DNA from: Pantoea sp. 18069
GTDB taxonomy: Bacteria > Pseudomonadota > Gammaproteobacteria > Burkholderiales > Burkholderiaceae_C
DNA: 61,930 nt
Assembly (NCBI RefSeq): GCF_902706035.1
Contig: NZ_CACSJA010000031.1
Coordinates: 1 to 61,930, forward strand
Direction: 5' to 3'
The notes below the pieces were generated by a model. It was not told where the DNA came from and ran no database searches. It was given only the letters and a program-made list of their open reading frames with translations. The position numbers and the translations under genes were made by a program. Positions 43,283 to 52,096 of the stretch are shown here, piece after piece (the first letter of the stretch is position 1; every line of letters begins with the position of its first letter).

Positions 43283-44065
43283 TCAGGTCATGAGCCAGCC
43301 GCCAGCCACGTCGATGACCTGGCCGGTGATGAAGCCGGCCTGGTCCGAAGTGAGGAACAGGCAGGCGTCGGCGACTTCGTTGGGCGTTCCCAGGCGGCGC
43401 AGCGGCGTGACGGCAGTGACCGCGTCATTGGCGGCCTGGGGTGCTCCGGCCACCATGGGGGTGTCTATGCGCCCTGGCGCCAGCGCATTCACGGTGATGC
43501 CATGCGGCCCCAGCTCGCCCGCAAGGTGCCGGGTCAGGCCGATGAGCGCGGCCTTGGTGGTGCTGTAATGCGCGGCAACGATGTCGAGGTAGGCCTTGCC
43601 GGCGACGGAAGACATGGAAACGATGCGCCCGTATCGGCGCTCGACCATGCCAGGGGCCAGCAGGCGCGTGAAGTGGAAGACACTGTTCAGGTTGACATCG
43701 ACCACCTGGCGCCACTCGGCGGGTTCCATCTGCCAGATCGGCACCGGCAGGCCCTGGCGCTTGGGCGAGATACCGGCGTTGTTGATGACGGTATCCACCG
43801 GCCCCAGTGTGGATTGCGCGGTGTCGCATGCCGCCTGGCACTGTTCAAAATTACCCACGTCGGCCTGGGCGAAGTGCACCTGGCCCCCCTCCTGGCGAAG
43901 ACGCGCCGCCAAGGCCTCACCGGCTGCCGCGTCGCGATCCACCAGGCAGACAGCGGCACCCGCCTGGACATAGCGCCTGGCGATCGCCGCACCGATACCG
44001 CCGCAGGCGCCCGTGACCAGCACCACCCGACCGGCATGGGTGGGTGTGTTTGGACTTGTTTCCAT
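43283..44065 (-). CDS. SDR-family dehydrogenase
   Basis: 260 residues. Cofactor motif VLVTGACGGIGAAIARR, VDTVINNAGIS, and catalytic YSTTK after VSMSSVAG. It is a classical NAD(P)-dependent alcohol/ketone oxidoreductase. It lies five bases behind the Bug gene and 26 before the aldehyde dehydrogenase, so the genes are co-transcribed. The substrate is probably the same compound as that of the GMC enzyme or an intermediate. Confidence 0.9.
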   Translation of the reverse strand: METSPNTPTHAGRVVLVTGACGGIGAAIARRYVQAGAAVCLVDRDAAAGEALAARLRQEGGQVHFAQADVGNFEQCQAACDTAQSTLGPVDTVINNAGISPKRQGLPVPIWQMEPAEWRQVVDVNLNSVFHFTRLLAPGMVERRYGRIVSMSSVAGKAYLDIVAAHYSTTKAALIGLTRHLAGELGPHGITVNALAPGRIDTPMVAGAPQAANDAVTAVTPLRRLGTPNEVADACLFLTSDQAGFITGQVIDVAGGWLMT

Positions 44066-44070
44066 GGTGC

Positions 44071-45048
44071 TCAGAACTTGAGGTTGGCCTGCTTGACCAA
44101 AGTCGGCCAGCGCTCGCGCTCGTACTCGATCAGGGCCTTGAGCTCGGCTTCGCCGGTCAGATTCGGCGTTGCACCCAGCTTGCGTATCGATTCCTTGAAC
44201 GCCTCGTTCGACGCCAGGCCGGCAATCGCTTTATCGATCTTCTCGCGCGCGCCTTTTTCCAGACCGGCGGGTGCCACCAAGGCAAACCAGGCATCGACCA
44301 CGAAGTCCTTCAGGCCCACGTCCTGCAGCGTAGGCACTTCGGCCAGCACCGGCACGCGGGCCGCACTGGTCACCGCGATGGCCCGGACCTTGCCACTTTG
44401 GATGAAGGGCAGCACGGACGGCAGGTTGTCGAACAGCATGTCCACCTCGCCACCCAGGACAGCGGTGATGGCCGGCCCGGCGCCCTGATACGGTACATGG
44501 GACAGATTCAGACCGGTGCGCGCCTTGAAGAACTCGCCTGTCAGGTGCGGGCCGTTGCCCGTCCCCGTGGAGGCAAAGAAGCTGCCTTTCTTGTCCTTGC
44601 GCTTGAGGTGGGCGATCAGCTCGGCATAGTTCTTGACGGGAATTTTGCTGTTGACCACCAGCACATTGGGCATGGTCGCCAGCACGCTCAAGGCGCTGAA
44701 GTCCTTGCGCGAGTCATAGGGAATCTTGGGGTACGAGACGTAGTTGAGCGCCAGATTGCCCGCAGTCCCCAGGCCCAGCGTGTAGCCGTCGGGCGCGGCC
44801 TTGCTCACCAAGTCGGCGCCAATGCCGCCGCCGGCGCCTGGCTTGTTCTCGATCACAAAGGGCTGTTTCAGGGCCTCCTGCAATTGCAGACCCACGAGCC
44901 GCGCCATCAGGTCGGTAGTGCCTCCGGGTGGATAGCCCACGATGATCTTCACGGGTTTGGCCGGGTAGTCCGCCGCTTGAGCGGCGGACAGTGGCAGGGC
45001 GCATGCGAGCGCAGCAGATCCTGCGATCAGAAAATTTCGCTTGTTCAT
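44071..45048 (-). CDS. Bug-family substrate-binding protein
   Basis: 325 residues from ATG 45048. Signal peptide MNKRNFLIAGSAALACALPL with cleavage after AQA. The mature protein begins DYPAKPVKIIVGYPPGGTTD, and DGYTLGLGTAGN follows. It is the second gene of the sulfatase operon (31 bases after the sulfatase), so it probably captures a carboxylate or sulfate ester for the enzymes downstream. Confidence 0.92.
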   Translation of the reverse strand: MNKRNFLIAGSAALACALPLSAAQAADYPAKPVKIIVGYPPGGTTDLMARLVGLQLQEALKQPFVIENKPGAGGGIGADLVSKAAPDGYTLGLGTAGNLALNYVSYPKIPYDSRKDFSALSVLATMPNVLVVNSKIPVKNYAELIAHLKRKDKKGSFFASTGTGNGPHLTGEFFKARTGLNLSHVPYQGAGPAITAVLGGEVDMLFDNLPSVLPFIQSGKVRAIAVTSAARVPVLAEVPTLQDVGLKDFVVDAWFALVAPAGLEKGAREKIDKAIAGLASNEAFKESIRKLGATPNLTGEAELKALIEYERERWPTLVKQANLKF

Positions 45049-45079
45049 GGGGCTTGTCTCCTTCATTGTTTTCACTTCT

Positions 45080-47338
45080 TCACTGCTGCTTGAACACCGT
45101 CCACAGCTTGCCGACACCGTCATCGGATGGGCCCTCGCCCAACTCGACGACCATGCGCTGCAGGGTGGCATTGAAGCGGAACGGCGGCTTGAATGCCTCG
45201 CTGATGGGCACCCCGGCGAGACCGCAGGTCAGGCCAGCGGTGGTGCTATAGGTCCACCACATCTTGGGGAGCTCCAGCGTGGCTCTTTGCTGGCCATCGA
45301 CGCACAAGGCCAGTTGTCCAGCGTTGCTGCCCGTGCGCTTGAAATTCAGCTCCACGACGGCGGACCCGGTGGGCATGGGGATGCTGAGGCGATGGCCTTG
45401 GACTTCGGAGTAGAGGTACTCGTAGACCAGCTCTCCAGCCTGGCAGTACAGGACAAAGCCGGCGAATCGACTTCCCCAGGAGAAGATCACGCCTTCTGTC
45501 TCAGGTGTCAGCGCAGACAGCTCGGCACGGATCGCGTAGTCGCGGTCACTGATTTCGGGAACCATGAAGCGGTCGATCCGGGCCATGTCCGGCTGGAACT
45601 CATAGCGCGAGCGCTTGGTCGCCATCAGGAAATCGCGCGCGCGTTCCGCCTCGCGGTCGTCCAGCGGCAGCACGCCGAAGCGATCCGCCTGCTGCCACCA
45701 GATATCGACCAGCGAAGCGAGCTTGTCTGGATGCTGTGCGGCCAGATCCCTGACCTCGGTGAAGTCCTCATTGAGCTTGTACAGCTCCCAGCGGTCGTCG
45801 ACGGCATAGTCGGCGCCCTTCGCATGCTTGACGACGGCCTTCCAGCCTTCATGCCACACGGCGCGATCGCCCAACAGCTCGAAGTACTGCGTGACCTTGG
45901 TCGTCGGTGCGGCGGCATCGGCGAAGGTGTAGCGCATGCTCTGACCGTGCATGGCCAGCTGGTCCATGCCTCGATAGGTGCGCGGCGCCTCGACACCGAT
46001 GCAGTCGAGCACCGTGGGCGTGACATCGGTGACGTGGTGGAACTGCGTTCTCACCTCGCCACGGCTGGCAATGCCGGCGGGCCAGTGCATGATCAGCGGC
46101 GCGCGGATGCCTCCGCCATGCGTGTCCTTCTTGTACCACTTGAGGGGCGTGTTCGACACTTGCGCCCAGCCCATGGGATAGTGGCTGAAGGAATACTCGC
46201 TGCCTATGGTGTCCAGGCGCGGCAGCATGGCATCGATGGTCTCCTGCTCATGCGTCATGTGCTTGCGCATGTTGATGGCGCCCAGCGCGCCGCCTTCGGG
46301 ACTCGCGCCGTTGTCCGAGATCAGCACGATCATCGTGTTGTCCAGTTGGCCAATCGAGCGCAGGTAGTCGACCAGGCGACCGATCTCGGCATCGGTGTGT
46401 TCGAGGAAGGCCGCAAAGGTTTCCTGCAGGCGGCAGCCCACGCGGCGCTGATCCTCGGGAACGTCCTCCCAAGCGACCACGCCCGGATTGTGCGCTGCCA
46501 TTTCGGCATCCGCGGGCACAATGCCCAGCGCTTTTTGCCGCGCAAATCGCTGCTCGCGAATCTGATCCCAGCCCCCGTCATAGCGCCCGCGGTACTTGCC
46601 GATGTAGCTGTCCGGCACCTGGTGGGGCCAATGGCAGGCGCCCAGGGCCAGGTAGTTGAAGAACGGCTTGTCGTGCGTGGACGTGACGTGATCGCGAATC
46701 TGTCCTATCGTGCGATCCACCAGATCGCTGGACAGGTGGTAGTCCTTGCGCGGCTCGAAGTGGAAAGGGTGGTTGTCCTCGTACAGTTCGGGGTTCCACT
46801 GGTCGATCAGCGCGCCGTGAAATCCGTACCAGCGCGAGAAGCCTCGTCCCAGCGGCCAGTCGTTGTGAGGGCCGGCTGCTCCGTAGTCGGCCAGATTGGT
46901 CAGGTGCCATTTGCCGCTGGCATAGCAGCCGTAGGCATGCTCGCCCAGAACCTCGGCCAGCGTCGCCGCCTTGGGTGAAATGCGCCCCTGGTACGCAGGA
47001 AAGCCGTTAGCCCATTCGGAGATGATGCCTACGCCGACGGAATGCGCGTTGCGCCCGGTCAGCAGGCAGGCCCGCGTGGGCGAGCACATGGCCGTGACGT
47101 TGAAATTGCTGTAGCGCAGGCCGCCGCCGGCCAATGCGTCGATGTTGGGCGTGTTGATCTCGGACCCGTAGCATCCAAGGTCGGAAAACCCCACGTCGTC
47201 CAGCACGATGTACAGCACGTTCGGCGCATCCGACGGTGCTTTCGGCTGCACGGGCCAGTGCGGCACCGAGTCCTTGTAGGTCTGACCAATCTTGCCCGCG
47301 AACTGTTCGTTCAGGCTTTGCTGCTGAGGTGTTTCCAT
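45080..47338 (-). CDS. Cys-type sulfatase (arylsulfatase family)
   Basis: 752 residues. The formylglycine motif is Cys85 in AMCSPTRACLLTGRN (C-x-P-x-R), so the Cys is the precursor of the catalytic formylglycine. Metal-site Asp47 and Asp48 lie in IVLDDVGFSDLG, and LISDNGASPEGG and KDTHGGGIRAPLIMHWP complete the site. No signal peptide is present, so it acts in the cytoplasm. It hydrolyses a sulfate ester and is longer than typical AtsA (about 530 residues) because of a C-terminal region of about 220 residues, as in the large arylsulfatases. First gene of the operon and divergent from a MocR regulator. The maturase at 48846 probably converts Cys85. Confidence 0.92.
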   Translation of the reverse strand: METPQQQSLNEQFAGKIGQTYKDSVPHWPVQPKAPSDAPNVLYIVLDDVGFSDLGCYGSEINTPNIDALAGGGLRYSNFNVTAMCSPTRACLLTGRNAHSVGVGIISEWANGFPAYQGRISPKAATLAEVLGEHAYGCYASGKWHLTNLADYGAAGPHNDWPLGRGFSRWYGFHGALIDQWNPELYEDNHPFHFEPRKDYHLSSDLVDRTIGQIRDHVTSTHDKPFFNYLALGACHWPHQVPDSYIGKYRGRYDGGWDQIREQRFARQKALGIVPADAEMAAHNPGVVAWEDVPEDQRRVGCRLQETFAAFLEHTDAEIGRLVDYLRSIGQLDNTMIVLISDNGASPEGGALGAINMRKHMTHEQETIDAMLPRLDTIGSEYSFSHYPMGWAQVSNTPLKWYKKDTHGGGIRAPLIMHWPAGIASRGEVRTQFHHVTDVTPTVLDCIGVEAPRTYRGMDQLAMHGQSMRYTFADAAAPTTKVTQYFELLGDRAVWHEGWKAVVKHAKGADYAVDDRWELYKLNEDFTEVRDLAAQHPDKLASLVDIWWQQADRFGVLPLDDREAERARDFLMATKRSRYEFQPDMARIDRFMVPEISDRDYAIRAELSALTPETEGVIFSWGSRFAGFVLYCQAGELVYEYLYSEVQGHRLSIPMPTGSAVVELNFKRTGSNAGQLALCVDGQQRATLELPKMWWTYSTTAGLTCGLAGVPISEAFKPPFRFNATLQRMVVELGEGPSDDGVGKLWTVFKQQ

Positions 47339-47384
47339 GGGTGATCTCCTGAGTCCTGTGACGTTGATGCAAGTCTATTGATCC

Positions 47385-47420
47385 GTACCAAAACAGCTGC
47401 GGTACAGTTGATCGCAACAG
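47385..47420. promoter_or_regulatory. Putative MocR operator between the sulfatase operon and its regulator
   Basis: GTACC at 47385-47389 and GGTAC at 47401-47405 form an inverted repeat, and the following GCGGTACAGTT (47399-47409) with CAACAG at 47415-47420 recurs in front of the maturase gene at 50269-50290. It lies 24-59 bases upstream of the MocR start and 47-82 bases upstream of the sulfatase start. Confidence 0.6.
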
Positions 47421-47443
47421 TCGCGCTTGCCTCACAAAAAGAT

Positions 47444-48826
47444 ATGAACAACCACCTTCCGCTGGCCGAGCGCATCGCCGCCGACATCAGACGCCAGATC
47501 ACGCTGGGCCAGCTGGCGCCCGGCAGCAATCTGCCATCGCTGCGCGATCAGGCCCAGGCCTGCGGCGCGGCCAAGAACACCGTCGTCAAGGCCTATGAGA
47601 TCCTGGTGGCCGAAGGGTTCATCGAGCCTCGCCGTGGAGCCGGTTTCTATGTGGCGGGCCGGGAGCCCCACCTGCGCGCCACGGACGGATGGGCGCCCGC
47701 ACTGGATCTGGCGCTCAGTGCCGTGGGTATCGATCGCCAGATGACGGACGCAGCCCACGGCCCGCTGTCCCTGGGCGAAGGACTGCCGCCTTCGGCCTGG
47801 CTCGAAGGTTGCCGGCTGGACCGTTACATGCAGAAAATCGGCCGCAGCGGCCTGGGCACGGTTTTCCGTTATGGCGACCCCGCCGGCTACCTGCCGCTGC
47901 GCAGGCACATCGCCGCCCGTCTGCAAGGCTTCGGCATGGCCGTGGACCCGGCGCAGATCGTGCTCACCCAGGGCGCCTACCAGGCGGTTGACCTGGTCAT
48001 CCGCCACCTGGTCCGCCCCGGCGACCATGTCCTGGTCGACGACCCCGGCTTCTATCCGACCTTCAACAAACTGCGGCTGCAGGGCGCGCAGATCCACAGC
48101 GTGCCCCGCACACCGGAAGGGCCCGATATCGGCATGCTCTCCCAATTGTTGCGGCAGTACAAGCCACGCCTGTTCTTCACGCAGTCCTGCGGACACAACC
48201 CTACGGGCAGCGACATGACGGGGACGGTCATGCAGGCGCTGACGGAGCTGGCGCAGTTGCACGGCCTGGTCATCGTGGATGACGATGCATTGGCCGATTT
48301 TTCTGCGGTGCGCGCAGCGCGCATCGGCAAGGGCGACCAGCTCACGCAATCCATCTATGTCGGCAGCTTCTCCAAGTCGCTGTCCAGCGTGGTGCGGGTC
48401 GGCTTCCTGGCATGCGGGGCCGATCTTGCGCGTGAGCTGACCCAGGTCAAAACCATCGTCAGTCTCAACAGTTCCCTATACGCCGAGCGTACGGTGGATG
48501 CGGTGATCACCGAAGGGCGTTTTCGCAAGCACGCACTGGCGTTGCGCGCCAAGACGCGCAACGCCACGCGCGCCGCGCTGGCGCTGTTCGACGAACATGG
48601 TGTCGAAGTCTTTGCCCGGCCGGAACAAAGCCTGTACCTCTGGGCACGCCTGCCTGGCGTGGACGATTCGCTGGCGTTCGCCCGCCAGATGTTCGCGCGC
48701 GGCATTGCGATGGCTCCGGGGGCCATCTTCAGTCCTGATGCCACGGCCCTCTCGCCCTGGTTCCGGTTCAACGTCGGATTCCTGGGGCCGGATTCTGCGA
48801 TCAAGGAGGTGCTCTCCTCGATTTGA
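47444..48826 (+). CDS. MocR-type regulator (GntR winged helix plus aminotransferase domain)
   Basis: 460 residues from ATG 47444. Winged helix at about 1-75 (LAERIAADIRRQITLGQLAP, SLRDQAQACGAAKNTVVKAY), then a fold-type-I aminotransferase domain with PLP Lys in VGSFSKSLSSVVRVG, HNPTG and VDDDALADF. MocR proteins bind PLP but do not transaminate; they sense PLP or an amino compound. It is divergent from the sulfatase operon and convergent with the maturase gene (19 bases apart), so it is the obvious regulator of both. Confidence 0.9.
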   Translation: MNNHLPLAERIAADIRRQITLGQLAPGSNLPSLRDQAQACGAAKNTVVKAYEILVAEGFIEPRRGAGFYVAGREPHLRATDGWAPALDLALSAVGIDRQMTDAAHGPLSLGEGLPPSAWLEGCRLDRYMQKIGRSGLGTVFRYGDPAGYLPLRRHIAARLQGFGMAVDPAQIVLTQGAYQAVDLVIRHLVRPGDHVLVDDPGFYPTFNKLRLQGAQIHSVPRTPEGPDIGMLSQLLRQYKPRLFFTQSCGHNPTGSDMTGTVMQALTELAQLHGLVIVDDDALADFSAVRAARIGKGDQLTQSIYVGSFSKSLSSVVRVGFLACGADLARELTQVKTIVSLNSSLYAERTVDAVITEGRFRKHALALRAKTRNATRAALALFDEHGVEVFARPEQSLYLWARLPGVDDSLAFARQMFARGIAMAPGAIFSPDATALSPWFRFNVGFLGPDSAIKEVLSSI

Positions 48827-48845
48827 TGCCCCCGTTTTTTCGTGA

Positions 48846-50078
48846 TCAGGCCAGACCCATGATTTCATCGACGTAGCGCCCGCTGCGCAACAGCGCAACC
48901 ATGGCCTTCATCGGTGTATCGATGTGCGTGAAGAACGCCTTGTAGCCCGCGCAGAGGTAGTTCAGGCCGGGCTCGCCGTCAGGGGTCTCGATGAACCGGT
49001 TGCGCGGGCATTCCCCGTAGCAGGCGAAAAGCGCCGGACACTGCTTGCAGTACTTCGGCAGCGTGTCGAACTTCGCATTGCCGAAGCGGCGCTGCTTCTC
49101 CGAGGCCACCAAGGTGGCCAGCGGTGTGTCCTTGATGTTGCCCAACTGGTGCTCAGGCTCCACAAAGTGGTCGCAGGAATACACATCGCCATTGTGTTCC
49201 AGCGCCAGCGAGGCGCCGCAGGTCGGCGCAACAACGCAGCTGTTGTGCTGGCCCAGCCAGCTTCCCAGCGCCACATCGAACGTGGTCACGTACACCTTTC
49301 CCACGTCGCGCTTTACCCACTCATCGAAGATGCCGATCAGGAAGCTGCCAAATTTTTCGGCCGGCACCGACCTGGCGGTCGCGCGCGTGCCCTCCTGCCG
49401 GTACAGCGGCCTGTCCTTGCCCTTGAGGCCGCCCCAGCCCTGGTTGGCGAGCATGATCGTCTGCTCGGTCGCGCGCTCGACGATAGGGATCAGCTGGATG
49501 TACTGCGCTTTCAGTTCATCGCGGAAAAAGCGATAGACCTCGAGGGGGTGGTCGGCATTGCCCGCATGGACCGTGCACAAGATATTGGTTTCCACCCCGT
49601 GCCGCTGCAGGCAGTTCCAGCCCCGCAGCACCTGGTCGAAGGTGCCCCGTCCTTTGCGGTCCACGCGGTAGATGTCATGCATTGCTGCAGGTCCGTCGAC
49701 ACTGACACCGACGAGAAAATTGTGTTCTCGGAAAAAGCGGGCCCATTCGTCGTCTACCAGCGTCGCATTGGTCTGGATGGTGTGCTGGATATGCTGATCG
49801 CTGCGGCGGTGCCTCTCGGCCAACTCCACCGCTCGCCGGTAGAAATCGAGGCCACGCAGCATGGGCTCGCCACCTTGCCAGGAGATTTCGACCTGCGGGC
49901 CTGGCGAGGAGGTCAGCAACTGCCGTATGTAGGTCTCCAGCGTGGCCTCGTTCATGAAGTAGCTGTCGTCGGGGTACAGGTTCTCCTTGGACAGGAAGAA
50001 GCAGTAGGTGCAACCCAGATTGCACGCCGCCCCAGCTGGTTTCGCGAGAAGGTGATAGTGCTGCTGTGGTGATTGCAT
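48846..50078 (-). CDS. Anaerobic-type sulfatase-maturating enzyme (radical SAM, anSME)
   Basis: 410 residues from ATG 50078. The radical-SAM site is CNLGCTYCFF, and SPASM-type Cys clusters at the C-terminal end bind extra [4Fe-4S] (SCDHF, CKQCPALFACYGECPRNRF). VEISWQGGEPMLRGL and SVDGPAAMHDIYR are typical anSME motifs. It oxidises the Cys of a sulfatase to formylglycine. The target is probably Cys85 of the sulfatase at 45080. It does not require oxygen, although these bacteria mostly live aerobically. The start was chosen by the AKPAGAACN beginning of the family. Confidence 0.92.
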   Translation of the reverse strand: MQSPQQHYHLLAKPAGAACNLGCTYCFFLSKENLYPDDSYFMNEATLETYIRQLLTSSPGPQVEISWQGGEPMLRGLDFYRRAVELAERHRRSDQHIQHTIQTNATLVDDEWARFFREHNFLVGVSVDGPAAMHDIYRVDRKGRGTFDQVLRGWNCLQRHGVETNILCTVHAGNADHPLEVYRFFRDELKAQYIQLIPIVERATEQTIMLANQGWGGLKGKDRPLYRQEGTRATARSVPAEKFGSFLIGIFDEWVKRDVGKVYVTTFDVALGSWLGQHNSCVVAPTCGASLALEHNGDVYSCDHFVEPEHQLGNIKDTPLATLVASEKQRRFGNAKFDTLPKYCKQCPALFACYGECPRNRFIETPDGEPGLNYLCAGYKAFFTHIDTPMKAMVALLRSGRYVDEIMGLA

Positions 50079-50561
50079 TGGTGACTCTGGATGGTTGATG
50101 CTGTTCTCGCTCGGAGAGACTGTTTGCCGGCGAATGAAAACGTAGCCGCCTTCAATGAGAAGAGTGCGGCGCAAGCGTTGATGAATCGGCGGTGCAGTTG
50201 CTCCGGTTGCTCGCAGTGCGAAGCTGGCCACTGCAGATGGAAATTCTATGAACGCGTCTCGAAAGGCCGCGGTACAGTTCCGCCCAACAGTGCTGGTTTG
50301 TGCATTCCGGCGCGGCGCGCAGCGGCGTTTGCTGGCGCCGGGTCGAAGGCCGGCGTTCGCCTGCGAGGCGGCGCCCGGGTGCAGGCCTTGGCATCAGTCT
50401 TTCATCCAGCGCTCATCAAGGGCCTGGCGGCCGCGGCAACTCGCGTCCACGATGCAGGGGGGGGCGGCGGTGCCAGCGGCCGACCCATGGGCTGTGCGTG
50501 CCGCCAGGCGCGCAGGTGCAGCCGGCACCTGGGACAGCCCTCCAAGGGCTTCAAGCGGCGC
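50079..50561. other. Intergenic region with the maturase promoter and a second MocR-like site
   Basis: I see no gene in these 480 bases; the frames that stay open are without family pattern. At 50269-50290 the sequence GCGGTACAGTT followed by CAACAG matches the site at 47399-47420 (11 consecutive identical bases plus 6 more after a five-base gap). The rest, 50300-50560, is GC-rich with a G-run near 50459. Confidence 0.5.
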
Positions 50562-51101
50562 TTAGGACCCGGGGTGAGCCGAGTGCCCCGCCACCCATGG
50601 CAGTGCCAGCGCCGCCAGCAGCTCGATCTGCTGCCTTTCCAGCGCGCTCCACTGCGCGCGCGTGCCCAGCACGTTGAAGGTCGCAAAGCAGCCGTCGGCG
50701 CGCACCAGCGGCACGTTCATCACCGACTGCAGCCCCATGGACAGGATCAGCCGGTGGTCGTCGAACACCTGCTGCAGCGCCGCCTGGCCTTCGCCTATGA
50801 AGATTTCGCTGGACAGCAGCAACTGCCGCGTCCAGGGCGTGAGGCCCTTGCGCTTGCGGCCCGCGAGCGGGTACTCGGCGGGGCGCGATGACCAGATGCG
50901 TTGCAGGTCTATGGCTTCGGCCGTGTCCCCGTGGGCGGGCCACTGCACGTGGTTCACCGTGAGCAGGCCGTCGCCCAGCAGGTCCTGGCGCACGCGCTCG
51001 ATGATCTGCAGCGCGGCGGCGAAATCGGGCGCGCGCGGCAGTTCACGGCACAGCGCCAGGCCGGCGGATGACGGCAGTGTCAGGGGACAGTCTTCACTCA
51101 C
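50562..51101 (-). CDS. GAF-domain protein
   Basis: 179 residues. The body is a single GAF domain (RQLLLSSEIFIGEGQAALQQ, SMGLQSVMNVPLVRADGCFA, TFNVLGTRAQWS), a small-molecule sensor fold. No output domain follows. It overlaps the Bug gene by eight bases and is last in the gamma-glutamyltransferase operon. Small stand-alone GAF proteins occur in such operons, probably binding the catabolic substrate or a cofactor, but the role here is unknown. Confidence 0.75.
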   Translation of the reverse strand: MSEDCPLTLPSSAGLALCRELPRAPDFAAALQIIERVRQDLLGDGLLTVNHVQWPAHGDTAEAIDLQRIWSSRPAEYPLAGRKRKGLTPWTRQLLLSSEIFIGEGQAALQQVFDDHRLILSMGLQSVMNVPLVRADGCFATFNVLGTRAQWSALERQQIELLAALALPWVAGHSAHPGS

Positions 51102-52062
51102 CCTTGATGCCCAGCTCGCGGATGATCTTGCCGTAACGCTCGGCGTCGGACTTGAGCACCGTGGCGAACTGCGCCGGCGTGGCCTTGACGACTTCGACGC
51201 CCAGGCTGTCCATGCGCGCCTTGACGGCCGGATCGGCCATTGCGGCGTTGGCGGCAGCGTTCAGTTGGTCGACCAGTTCCTTGGGCATGTTGGCCGGGCC
51301 GAACAGGCCATACCAGACGCCCAGTTCATAGCCGGGCAGCGTTTCGCCTACCGTGGGCACGCCTTCGGGCATCAGCGCGGAGCGCTTGGCCTCGGTCACG
51401 GCCAGCAGCTTGAGCTTGCCGCTCTTGACGTGCGGCAGCGTCTGCGTGCCGGCCGAGAACAGCACCTGGGTCTGGTCGGCGACCGTATCGACCACGGCGG
51501 GCGCGCCGCCCTTGTAGGGCACATGCACCATCGTGATGCCGGCGGCCTTTTCGAACAGCACCGCGCTCAGATGGTTGGTCGAGCCCTGGCCTGCGGTCGC
51601 GTAGTTCAGCTTGCCGGGATTGGCCTTGGCATAGGCAATGAACTCCTTGAGGTTGTTGACCGGCACCGAGTTGCTCACGACCATGGTGTTGATCACGTTG
51701 GCCAGTTGCGCAATGGGCGTGAAGTCCTCGACGCCCTTGAAGGGCATGCTGGCCATCAGTGCGGGATTCATCGCATGCGTGCTCATCGAGCCCACGAGCA
51801 GCGTGTAGCCGTCGGGCCGTGCCTTGGCAACGATGTTCGAGCCGATGTTGCCCGATGCGCCCGCGCGGTTGTCGACGATCACCGTCTGGCCCAGTGACTT
51901 CGACATGCGCTCGCCCAGCGCGCGCGCAAGGATGTCGGTCGAGCCTCCGGGCGCCCAGGGAACGATCAGCGTGATGGGCTTGTCCGGGTAGGCCGCCGAC
52001 GCGGCGCCCGCAACTGCCAGCAGGGCGGTGGCGCACAGGGCGCGGATACGGTGAGAAATCAT
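51094..52062 (-). CDS. Bug-family substrate-binding protein
   Basis: 322 residues from ATG 52062. Signal peptide MISHRIRALCATALLAVAGA with cleavage after SAA. Mature start YPDKPITLIVPWAPGGSTDI, then PDGYTLLVGSMSTHAMN. It is 34 bases behind the transferase-like gene, in the same operon. It should bind a carboxylated substrate, possibly a gamma-glutamyl compound or another amide. Confidence 0.92.
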   Translation of the reverse strand: MISHRIRALCATALLAVAGAASAAYPDKPITLIVPWAPGGSTDILARALGERMSKSLGQTVIVDNRAGASGNIGSNIVAKARPDGYTLLVGSMSTHAMNPALMASMPFKGVEDFTPIAQLANVINTMVVSNSVPVNNLKEFIAYAKANPGKLNYATAGQGSTNHLSAVLFEKAAGITMVHVPYKGGAPAVVDTVADQTQVLFSAGTQTLPHVKSGKLKLLAVTEAKRSALMPEGVPTVGETLPGYELGVWYGLFGPANMPKELVDQLNAAANAAMADPAVKARMDSLGVEVVKATPAQFATVLKSDAERYGKIIRELGIKGE

Positions 52063-52096
52063 GGAAGCTCCAGTGGTTGAAAGGGGGAAGGGGGCG

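Noticed and set aside
45041..46978. 645-codon open frame on the plus strand
   Set aside because: Antisense shadow of the sulfatase, which has complete catalytic motifs.
39212..47338. Choline-sulfate (betC/betA/betB) operon
   Set aside because: The sulfatase is about 250 residues longer than BetC and of the arylsulfatase type, and no choline transporter or BetI is present.
50091..50891. 266-codon frame on the plus strand
   Set aside because: It runs antisense through the GAF gene and through GC-rich non-coding DNA; no motif is recognisable.
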